From assembly GCF_000247815.1 (NCBI RefSeq), contig NC_021692.1, positions 4,222,961 through 4,286,960 on the forward strand: DNA of 64,000 nucleotides. The letters are read 5' to 3'. The notes under the pieces were generated by a model. It was not told the origin of the DNA, searched no databases, and was given only the letters and a program-made list of their open reading frames with translations. Source of the DNA: Ficedula albicollis. Taxonomy: Eukaryota; Chordata; Aves; Passeriformes; Muscicapidae. Position numbers and translations under genes: made by a program. The first letter of the stretch is position 1. Every line of letters begins with the position of its first letter. This document shows positions 37,500 to 49,400 of the stretch, piece by piece.

Positions 37500-40400
37500 G
37501 TGAGGATGAAACAGGACAGGGTGGCATTCCTGCTGGGACCTGGGTGTGTGTGAGAGCTTAACAGCCAGCACTAGGCTGAGGCTTTGCTGAAGCACCTGGT
37601 GTTATTGATAACACAGTTTCAGGATAACCCAGCACACCAGGATTTTGAAAGCCAGGACAAACATCTTAGTGTTAAAAAGAATCTTTAGGATAAATATATC
37701 TAGCAAAACAGATCAGAATTGGAGATTATCATCCCAGTTTCTTACTGCAGTAGGAAAGAAATAACATGCAAACTTGTCAAATGGACTAAACCTGTTAAAA
37801 TGTTGGATATTCAGAATATTTGTCACAGAAGAAAAAACAGCCCCACATCATTTGCCATTTCCATGATCACCCAGAGGTATGGGACTCACTTTTGCAGTGG
37901 GATCCAGCGCCAGTCCTTCATGGCTGCGGGTGCTTGGGTGTTCCTGAGCTCCCTGAGCGGGGATGCTCCCTGCTGCCAGCTGCAGGGGTGTGGATGAGCA
38001 GAGGTTTGGATGAGCTGATGCTTCCTGCTCTGTCTGGTTGCTCCCTGCCCCAGGTCTGGTCCCTGGAGCAGCCGGACTGGCACTGTAAGATCGACGAGGG
38101 CTCCGCGGGATTGGTGGCTTCATGCTGGAGTCCGGACGGGCGTCACATCCTCAACACCACCGAGTTCCATGTGAGTCTGCAGGCAGGGCTGCTCCCCTCG
38201 GTGTCAGATGTTGCTGTCTGCCCTTTGACTTCCTAAAATAACCCAAAGCCCTTAAAGCTGCGGCGGTGGTGGAGAGCACAGATGCAGCTCTGTACTCCTG
38301 TGTGTAACTCAGCTTAATTCCAGGTTAGGTGTTGGTTATTCCACTAACATTTTGTCCTCTTGCTTCTGGTGATAAGAGAGAAAATGGACGTTTAAATTTG
38401 AAGGTAAAATTGTGTGTTTTAGAACTTCTCCTCATGTTTTTGATTTTGATGGCATTCATCAAAGCAGTCTTAGAAATCTAATATGTTGCTTGCACAGTGA
38501 GAAAAGCTCAGGAATTTCTAGTTAAAAAAAAAGCAAACCATAAACGTTTCAGAGTGATTTTAAATTAAAACTTACAGGCTTATGTTTATTGACCTATGAG
38601 ATGAGATTTAGATCCAGATCCTGGAAATATTTGACCAATTGCTTGACTTGACACACAGGAGCCAGACTGCTGGTGGAACCACTAACACCTTTAATGCTTA
38701 TTAAGACTCATACTGGGGAATGCTATTAATGTAGAATCCAAATTGGTTTGTGGATGATTGGTTTGTTGCAAGGCTTGTGGATTCTGACTCTTCCACCTTT
38801 TGGATTAGAGCTGATGATTCCTGTTATTCAGTGCAACAGTGAAGGATCAGAAAATAGCCAAGAACAGCACGTGAGAGACTTTCACTTTGTGCTTACTCTT
38901 TCCAAACCTGTAGAAGGGTTTTAGGTGACAGGATCTTGTGCCATAACACTGGTTAGCACAGGATTCACATGCTGCAGTGCAAGATTCCCCCTTTTTTTGG
39001 GCAAATCTCAGTGTGAATGGGATATGGCTGTGGACTCTGCTGTGTGTGTGTTTCTACAGACCCTCTGCATCCCTCTAGACAGAGTGACAGCTTTAGACCT
39101 TGGTTTTCCCAGGTGTGAATTACCTTGATAGCAGCAATAAAAATTAAAAACAAGCCCAGAATTCCAGCCTAGAGGCAGTGCAGTCATCCCTGCTGGTCAG
39201 GCAGAGGCAGAACTGCAGGCTGGGGCTGTGTGAGGCTCCCAGAGAGGATCTTGTGGCACGTGCCTGTGGGGGTGGACCAGCGAGGATTTATTGCCTCCCA
39301 ACAGAACTCGGTTTGACCTTAGAGGATTTCATTAAGCCTTTGCCAAGTTGGCATCTGTGTTGGGATAAGTTTCCTTTCCAGCTGTAAACAGGTTGCTAAA
39401 TTAGCTGTTGTCAGACAGCTGGCGTGGTTGGAGCTGTGTTTACTCCCTCCCTGCTAAATCCACAGTCTGGGGGGATGGATGTGGGCAGTGCTCAGGATAT
39501 TTAATATCAGTGTGTTATCAAATCCAGCGATTGCCTGGAGGGTTTGGGGGTTCCCTGGGCTTTGGTCACTTTCAAACAGCACCAAGTAACCACTCATTAA
39601 TGTTATTCCTCGGGTCAGTTGTGTGAACTCCACTCAGAGCTCACAAGGAACTTTCTTATTCCCTGAGTTTTTTAAAGGTTATGGTTGTGCTGATTTCTTT
39701 ATAGCAATCTGTACTTACCAGTGCCTCAGAAAAATCATTACAGAATCCCTACAGCTACAGAATAGTTGGGCTTGGGAGTGGCCTCTGGAGATCTTCCCAT
39801 CCAACCCCCCTGCCAAGGCAGAGTCACCTGGAGCAGGTGACACAGGAAGGCATCCAGGTGTGTTTGGAATGTCTCCAGAGAGGGAGACTCCACACCCTCC
39901 CTGGAAAGCTGCTCCAGTGCTCTGCCACCCTCCATGGAAAGGAATTCTTCCTCATGTTGAGGTGGAAGTTCTTGTGGTTTAGTTTATGGCCATTACTCCT
40001 TGTCCTGTCACTGGCACCTCAAAAACTAATTCTTCCTCATGTTGAGGTGGAACTTGTTGCGTTTTAGTTTATGGCCATTACTTCTTGTCCTGTCACTGGC
40101 ACCTCAAAAACGAAGTTCTTGTGGTTTAGTTTATGGCCATTACTCCTTGTCCTGTCACTGGCACCTCAAAAACTAGTCTGGCACCATCCTCTGACACATC
40201 AGCTATATTGCAGGGTTTCTTTGTGGTCAGTGTTCCTCCTCTACTGAAATCCACTCTGGGAGGCAGTTCCACATTATCAGAGTGTCCTGTGGAAGGTGTT
40301 GAACCCCATGTAACTCTTTCCACTGCCATCGTTCCACCAGAATTTACAGGCACAGGTAGAGCTTAACCAACAGCTGCAGGGGAAGGATCTGAAGGAAAGC

Positions 40401-43400
40401 AAATGGATCCTCTTCACATTTCTGAAAGTGCTCAAAGCCAGGTTGGACAGGGCTTGGAGCAAGCTGCTCTAGTGGAAGGTGTCCCTGCCCATGGCAGAGG
40501 TGGGATAAGATGAGCTTTAAGGTCCCCTCCAGCCCAAGCCATCCTGGCATTCTGTGATTCTCTGCTTCCTCATGACCCTCGTGTTTTGGGATAAATAGTG
40601 TGAAGATGTTGTGGAGTGTTTCTCTGAAGAGCTGTGCTTATAAACTACATACTTTGTACTTTGTCTCATTCCATGTCAGGTCCTTAAGCATTAAGGAGCT
40701 TCTTTGGGTCTCCAGCATCAGGGAGAAGTGTGTGTTTCTGTGTGTATCCCAGCTAATCCTTAGTAACTGTGCGTGGCTGCATTGGCTGAAAAATGCTTCC
40801 TGGCGAGGAATGTACTCTGAATAATCTTCTGAAATCCGGTGCTGACAGACACTGCTATGTAAGGGGGCCAAGTGACCCAGTCAAGTCTGGGACAAGAGTT
40901 GACAGTCATTTGAGCTGTAGGTTGTTTAAAAGTGTGTTTTTGCCTGCTGAAAATCACCAGTCCTACACCTGCCTGGAGCTGTCAACATCGGGCCATGGTC
41001 CTGGGCCCGGCACTGGAGACTGTTTATCACGTTACCATCTAAATACTTTTTATTTCTCAGCTGTTTTGGGGCTATTTTAAAAATGCTTCTGCTTTTGGTT
41101 TGTTTTTCCACTGCAAAACAACAGCTGAAAACTTCTCAGACACCGTTATTGTGATGATTTGAGTTTGACAATTCCACTCAATCCAGTCATCTATGCTGAG
41201 GAGAAAGTCTCCCCCCAAATGAGCAGTGGAGAAGGGCTTGCTGCAGACTTAACTGGTCCTGGGCTGTTCTCCTGTAGAAACAATTGTCCCTTCTCCATGA
41301 ATTCCCTGAGAAAGGCAATGAGCAGCAATGGAAATTTCCTGTCATTTTTGAAGTGTTGGGTTTCTTTTCTCACCCTCTGTGTTTGGTGTTTCTGTTGCTC
41401 CTGATCCTGTCTGCAAGCTGTGACATAATCCTTGTAATCTTCTTCATCTCATTTATGTTGGCAATGTAAATGAGATTGTGGAATGTTCCAGGTGGGAATA
41501 TGAAAGTTTTCCCTTTCTGTCACAATTCAGTTGTAAACACAATGTTAAGGGAAGGGGGTGTGAAATCCATACATTAAGCACATAATGCGAGTTTCTCTGT
41601 AGGAATGTCTGAGTGGGCACAAATGGAACAAGAGAAAAGGATCCTACTTTCAGGAATCAAAATGGTTTGGTTTTGAATGTTCCTAGCACTAGGCCAAACC
41701 ATCGAATTGTGTGAGTTTGGTGGGAAGTTACAGTGGAATTATAGAATGTATCTGTGTGCTTCTCTCTGAGCCTACAGCCCTTGAAGGGGAGAGACTGAAG
41801 TTGAACAGACAAAGGACAGGATGAGAGGACACAGCCTCAGGCTCTGTCAGGGGAGACTCAGGTTGGACATCAGGAGGAATTTCTTCATGGAAAAGGTGGT
41901 CAGGCATTGGAAGGTGCTGCTCGGGGAGTCTCCATCCCTGGAGGTGGCACTTGGTGCTCTGGACTGGGTGACAAGGTGGGGATCAGGCACAGGTTGGATT
42001 GGACTCGATGATCCTGGTGGTCTTTTCCGCTCTGGACTGGGTGACAAGGTGGGGATCAGGCACAGGTTGGATTGGACTCGATGATCCTGGTGGTCTTTTC
42101 CAACCTCAGTCTGTGAATAGAGGATTTGAAACAAGATGATCTTTAAGGTCCCTTCCAACCCAAACCATGCAGAGATTCTGTGATCTTATTAGATGTTGGA
42201 GGTGTGTTGTGGCTGACACATGGAGTGAAGATGAGGACTCAGCTTATCAGACACTTTGAGGCATCTGGCTTAGTTGTAGTCTGGGTTTTTGCAGGTGTGT
42301 GTTTGTGCGTGTGACTGTGCCATGGAATGTGTGCTGGCTGTGCTCTGTGGGCTCTCCCCAGTGCTGCAGAGGGACGGGGGCAGTTTGTTGTCCGTGTTTT
42401 GGGGCACACAGAGCAGGGCAGTGCCCCTCAGCACTGAAACATCGAGTGCCAGGAGATGTGCTCAGCAGTGAAAAACAGGAAAACCATTATTGTCCTCCTT
42501 GAGGAGTCACAAAGCTTGACCCTTTTGGAGGAGCTGCTGTTTTACTGCAAATGGAGGTTTAGATTGGATATTAGGAAAAAATTCTTCATGGAAAGGGTTG
42601 TCAAGCATTGGGACAGGCCCCTCAAAGGAGGGGTGGAGTCAGTATCCCTTGATGGGTTTAAAAGACATTTAGATGTGGCACTTGGGGACTTGGCAGTGCT
42701 GGGGAAATAGTTGGACTTAGTGATCTTTAAGGGCTTTTCCATCCTAAATGATTCTGTGCCTCCATGATGGAACAGAGATGGATGCAGAAATATTTTGAAA
42801 CACAGGTGACCTTGCCTTTTCTCTGGCTGAGCCTCGGGCAGGGCAGAGGTGACAGTGGGATCTCAGCACAGGATGTGCTGTGTCCCATCTCCAGAGATCT
42901 GTGTGCTCTGGAGTCAACATGAACAGCAAGGTGTTGCCTCCTGAGGTTTGGAGCAGGCAGTGGATGGAAGAGTGATGGGCAGCAGGCCAGGGGAGCTGTT
43001 CATGAGGCTGAGTAGCAGCACTCAGATGCCTTTGTCAGGAAAAATGATGATCCAGCCCTCAGCATTCAAAGCCTGCAGCTGCTAAGCTTGTATTAAGTGG
43101 CTGGAGAATGTGTGCTGTGTGTTTTACTCAGGGGAGGCAGGGCAGCCAGTGCATTTAGGGCTGCAATTAATAGTCCCCAGCAGCATTTCAGTGCTGCAGT
43201 TGCTGCAGAAGAATGTGTGGAGGCATCGTGTTGGTATTTTTAAAGTAAATCTTGCCTGAGGAGCAGACTGACAGCGCTGGGTTTGGGTGGCCGGAAGTGA
43301 GCAGCCCCAGGGATCTAAGTTGATTAATGTTCATCTCGTGGATTCCTCCAGGAGCTGCTGCACTTAGAGAAGGAGGTTCTGTCCCTCTGCCCCACCTGCA

Positions 43401-46400
43401 GAGCTGCCTCCAGCCCTGGGGTCCCAGCATAGGAAGGACCTGGAGCTCCTGGAGAGAGTCCAGAGGAGACCCCAGGATGAGCAGAGGGATGGAGCAGCTC
43501 TGCTGTGGGGAAAGGCTGGCAGAGCTGGGATTGTCCAGCCTGGAGAGGAGAAGCTTTGGGGTGATCTCAGTGTGTCCTGAAGGGAGCTTACAGGAAAGGT
43601 GGAGAGAGACCGTTTCCAAGGTGGAAAGAGACAGTTTCCAAGGGCCTGTAGTGACAGGGCAAGGGGGAATGGCTTGACACTGACAGAGGGCAGGGTTAGG
43701 TGAGATACTGGGAAGAAATCCTTCCCTGTGAGGTTGGACAGGGCTTGGAGCAACTTGGTCTACTGGAAAGTGTCTGTGTCCATGGCAGAGGCGAGGCAAG
43801 ATGAGCTTTAAGGTCCCTTCCAGCCCAAATCATTCTGTGATTATGTGGAAGAAGATTTCTGTGTTATTTCTTCAAATCTCAACAGTTTGTCTGACAGACA
43901 AAGGCAGAAGGGACTGTTTGGGATTGCATGGATTCTGATGGGGAGGCAGTGTTTGTTGGGATTCTGAAGCTTGGTTTGAACCCTGTAAATTCCTTGAACT
44001 GGGCTTCCCACCAAAACTGATCTTGTCAGCAAGGGAAAAACCTCCAACCTCTGTTGCAACACACAGCCTGCAGTGTTACCAGTGAAGCAGCTCCATAGGC
44101 TGCTCCCTCAGGATCCTTTGTCACCAATGAACAGTGCCAGGTTCTTCAGGGAAGGAAAAGATGTGTTGAGGACAAACCTGCAAAAAGGTGTAGGAGAACC
44201 TTCCTCCCAAGACCACTAGGGTGCTGCTGGGCTGTGTGGGATGTGGAAGGAGAGGAAATGGGGACAATGCTGGCATTTTACATAATGGATCAGAATTATT
44301 TTTGGTGTTCAATAGCTCAGGGAAAAGTACCCTTGTAATGGAGGTGCTTCACTGCAAAAAGTCCTACCTGTAGCTCTTCCTTGGTGCAGTAAAATGCAGG
44401 AAAACACAAGTAAACCCTGGAAACATTCCTTGCTCCAGCTCCAAATGCACAGGTTCACGTGCCATGCTGGTGAATGCCCGTGTGTCTGGGGCTGCCGTTG
44501 CTAAGGGAGAGGGAGTATTTGTTTTTAATTGGGTAATGTGCAGATGGCAAGGCACAGCCTGGAGTGCAGCTGTGACCTTGGGGAGCTGTGGGGAGGCTGG
44601 CTCTGCAGCTGCCTGCCCTCTCTGCAGCTCTTGGTGCTTGTGGAGGCACAGTTCTCCAGAAATCCCCCAAACACCAGTGTAAAGCCTTGCTTTGCATAGC
44701 AGGTTTTGGGTGTCTGAATTTTTCAGTAATTCTGTAAGGGTGCCTCCTTGTGTGTGCCTGAGGAGGGAAGAGCAAAATACAAACCAGCCATCAAAGCTGA
44801 GGGTTTCTAAATGTTGTAAAATACAGCTCAGTGTTCACACTTGGTAACCTTTTCCCAAGGGATACAACGTTCTGAAGGGGCTGTAACTTGTCATAAAGGC
44901 AGGACAGTCCCCATCTCTTCTCCAGATTCTGGGATGAATCTGTTTTTCCAACTGCAAAGTGACTCTGGGCAATAGATTGGGAAGACATTTGTGCTAGTGT
45001 CAGGAACTTCTGTGTTTGTGAAGAGGTTTTCTCCATATCAGTGGTATGAATTTTGTATCCCCATCTAGAGTACCCATGTAAGTTTAGGGTAAATTCCCTG
45101 CTAACTGCCAGAAACTGGGAAAGAATTCCTTATAGCTGCTTCCCAGGACATTGTGTTCTACAAAATAGCTGCAGAATTAATTAATCACAGAAGCTTCATT
45201 GATCCACTTCGTGTTGATGAATTAGGTTGATGTTTTCCTATTAATTATTTTTTTTTTTTAATCTACAAAAATAACCAAAACTGCTCCCTGTCTCTGTGCC
45301 AGCTGCGAATCACGGTGTGGTCCTTGTGCACCAAGTCTGTGTCTTACATCAAGTACCCCAAAGCATGCCAGCAAGGTAAGTGTCACACACCTACCTGGGA
45401 ATGCTCCTTTAATGTGGCAGAAAGGGAAAATTACTTTATTGTGATGACAAACCTCATGTTTGGTCCTGTCCCTTCTGAGCAGCACCTGCAGCCAGGTTGT
45501 GGTGTCTGAATGAAGGATTGCAGCTGATCCATGTGCCTGCTCTTCACATGTGCACCTGTGTTGTGTTTGCCTCTGAGGGATCCTTTAAGACATTAAATTA
45601 TGCTGGATGTGTTCTCAATGAAAAGCATTAATTCAATGTGACTTTTGTCATCTTCTGCATATGGAAGGGCTGGAAAGGAAAGCTTGTGTCAGGACTGTCA
45701 GGCCACATGGCTGTGGTGAGCAGTTTCCTGCCCAAGGCTTGTATCCCAGAGATGACAAAGACAATTGTGTATTCCATGTAAAATTCAAGAGGATGGGGAG
45801 CAATGCCTGGGAGCTGGTGGAGACCCGATGGTTGCATAACTGATCCATTTAGCCAGGCTAAATGAAGTGGTTATTTGAAATCTGTTGGGTTTATATAACA
45901 ACTGTCAGAGGTTAGATGTGTTTTGAAGCAGGCTGGAGCTCTGCATCCTGAGAAATTGTACATTCCAAGCTGAAAAACTGCTGACACAGTGAATCAGTAA
46001 CACTGTGCTTTGCCTTGATTAATGTGACCTTCTGTGAAGAGATTCTGTCTCCTCTTTTATTTCTGCTTTGAATTGGGAGTAACTGATCCTTGCTGAAGCT
46101 TCATCAGCTCTTCTGCCTCGTTGTCTGATTTCTGTTTAAGCCAGTTTTAATGAGTGTGTCCCGTGGCAGGGATGGCTTTCACCAAGGACGGGCGCTACAT
46201 GGCCGTGGCGGAGCGGCGCGACTGCAAGGATTTCATCAGCATCTTCGTCTGCAACAACTGGCAGCTCCTCAGGGTAAGCTCTGCCTCTCCTCCCACTCTG
46301 CTCTGGAGGTTTCCTGCACATATTGCACACTACTCCTTTAGGAGCAGTGAGAGTATTAAGTGCTTGGTACTTGAGCTGTGATATAAACTATTCACACATG

Positions 46401-49400
46401 GCATCAGTCCATGGAGGGTGGCATTGGCCACGGGCTGGATCTGAGCATTAAACTTCACAAAGAACTTGTCTGTATGTTGTCTCACCTCTAATTTGGGAGT
46501 TCTGAGCCTCACCAGAAGCTGAGAGAAAATTTGGGAAATACCACTAAATGTTTGTCATGTTCCTGAGCTCTTCCCTAATAAACCCTGTAGTGGGAGCTGT
46601 GACTGCCCCATCCCTGGAAGTGTCCAAGGCCAGGCTGGATGGAGCTTGGGGCAGTGTGGGGCAGTGGAAGGTGTCCCTGCCCATAGGATGAGATGAGCTG
46701 TAAGGTCCCTTTCAGCTCAGGCTATTCTGGGATTACATGATCCTGTATTGGGCTTTAAGATAAGGAATTAGGCTTCTTGGATTTTTGACTGATTCAGTGT
46801 AACTAATTTAATTTTCTTATGAAATGCTGTTCATTTGAAGGTATAGAAACTTAGCTTTTCTGTGGAGGGGATCAAAGATCCGCTGAATGCAGCATGTATT
46901 ACAAGAGGAAATATTTTTGTTCCTATTCTGGCATATGAAAAGCTCTTTTGTGTTTGTGGTAGCCCTTGAAAGGTTAAAACTGAACATTCTGTCAGCTTAG
47001 GTGCAACAGGATTTGTTGACATACTTCAAATGGTTTTGTGGTTTCTCTTTTGTGGGCAGCATTTTGACACTGAAACCCAGGATCTGTTTGGGATTGAGTG
47101 GGCTCCCAATGGCTGTGTGCTGGCAGCATGGGACACGTGCCTGGAGGTAGGAGGAAAAGCAGATTGTTTTTTTTTTTTTTTAAGAGTTCAAGCTGGTCTT
47201 TGGCCATCATGTGTAAAGCATGACTAAAGTAATTAGTGATTAAAATGTTTCTTTTGAACATAAAAGGGTGTGAGTCCGACTTTTGTTAAATATTACCTTT
47301 GTGCTGGGGATGAATGTCCTTGCAAGTGGATGTCACTGTTCTGTAAACCTTCAATGACAGCAAATTGTTTCTAATTTATCTTGCAAAAAGAATTGTAAAC
47401 ATTGCAGAAGCTGCTATTGAAATAATGAAAGAATAATGGAAAAATAATAATGGAAGAATGTAAGAGTCTTCTACAGCTTTACTAACATTGCACTGCACAG
47501 TGATTTTACAGCTAATGAAAGTACTCATCCAAAAAGAGAGCAAGGAAACCTCTTAACTCACAGATGAGAGACCATTGGTGCCTTTGTATTTAACCTGCTG
47601 TATGTTAAACAGGCAGAGTGTGGCAGGGATGGTTTGCCTGCCTGTGGTTTCCAGCAGCATTGCTGGGTTTGAGTGGCCCTGTCTGTTCCAGTACAAGGTC
47701 CTGCTGTACTCCCTGGACGGGCGGCTGCTCTCCTCCTACCGCGCCTACGAGTGGCCCCTGGGCGTCAAAGGCATCGCCTGGAGTCCCAGCAGCCAGTTCC
47801 TGGCCATTGGCAGCTTTGATGAAAAGGTGAGGAATGTTTCCTGCCTCTTTTATCTAAATCACTCAGAGAACATTGCCCTAACAGTCTCCCCTTGCCGCTC
47901 CCTGAGCCAGGTGCGTATCCTGAACCACGTGACGTGGAAGAAGATCACGGAGTTTGACCATCCAGCAACCATTTCCAGCAAAAAGACTGTAAGTGTGGAT
48001 GCCAAATCCATGGAGTCCTTAGCAGAGCTTGGGTGCTGCTGTTTGTATCTGAAAGGTGCTGATGAATTCATTGCATTCTGGATGAATGAATTTTTTCCTG
48101 CTTTTTCTCCCACTAGGGCTTGGGAAATTGTATGGCAACCTGGGAATGTAACAAAAATGTGGGACTACTTTCAAATTTGATAGAATATGTGTCTGTGATC
48201 ATGTCTCTTGAGCAGTAATAGATTCTCAGATGCTCCTGTCGCGTGCCAGTGTATTTTGGTGTAGGGGGTGGCTGCATTACAGATTTGGGTGTGCAGCTGA
48301 TGGCAAACTGAAAAACTGAACAGGAGAGATTTGTCTCAGCTCTGTACAATTCCTAACTTTAAACAGTGCTGGAACTGGATTGTGTTTAAATTTTCCATCC
48401 TGTGTGGACAGGCTCATCCACCTCACCTAAAGGGCATTTCCTGGAGCATCTGTCAGCATTGATTTTTATCCTTTATACCTGTACCTGCAAGGCCTGACAG
48501 ATTCTGGGCTGTTGGCAGCAGGTGCAGAGCTGCTGTTCCCAAAATCCCTAGCTGATCTCATCCCTGGAGGTAACAAGAACAGTGTGTGGTGCTGTTTGCC
48601 ACTGCAGAGGGACTGAACAGACCCCCTGGAAGAGTTTATGTGTGGATTGTAAGCCTGCAATATTCACATGACACTGCCTCTTAACCAGGAGCAAGGCACA
48701 AGCCATTAAAGCATCTCAGCAAAGCTTCTCACGGCTGAAAAATGCCTTAACTTCCAGTTAGGTGTAAAATATGTCATGGAAAACAAATGGAAATAGCTCT
48801 GTTAATCTCCACTACACAGACAGGAATTGCAGTTGCTGTGTTTTATGTGTGCTTGTGTTTGGGAATATGTTGCAGGCACACTAAAGTATTTTTGCTATTT
48901 TCCTTCTGCAGCGCTGCACTTTGTGATAGAATCAGATTAAAGATTTCTGGATGCAAAAATGAGATTTATGTTCAACTGTAAGGGGAATGATTTAATTTTT
49001 TGTGATAGAATCAGATTAAAGATTTCTGGATGCAAAAATGAGATTTATGTTCAACTGTAAGGGGAATGTTTTAATTTGCTGTCAGAAATAATGGATGAGG
49101 TGCACTCCCTGAGACTTACTCTTGGGGTGCTGTCAGAAATAATGGATGAGGTGCACTCCTTGAGACTTATTCTTGGGAGTGTTTTTCCTGGTCACAGTTC
49201 CAAGTGGCCCATGATTCACTGGGAATACTGGATTCCAGATCTGCCTGCTGAAGCCCTTTCCTCTGTTGATGAACCAGGGGATGCTGAGATTACTAAATGT
49301 GCGAATGAGCCAGTGGGATGTGGGTATTTGGTAACAGCCCATGTTCAAACTCTCTGAGGCCCTTCTGTAGAGCTCTCACTTGTTTCTTTGTAGATTGTGT

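Larger units (their letters stand above)
38171..45302 (+). other. WRAP73 intron 3 (7.1 kb), CR1-rich
   Basis: The largest WRAP73 intron in the window. It contains six CR1 pieces, listed separately. No other exon was recognised. Confidence 0.8.

Noticed and set aside
47575..48180. Single 201-residue frame covering WRAP73 exons 7 and 8
   Set aside because: It reads through an 84-base intron that happens to be open. The splice sites and homology support two exons.
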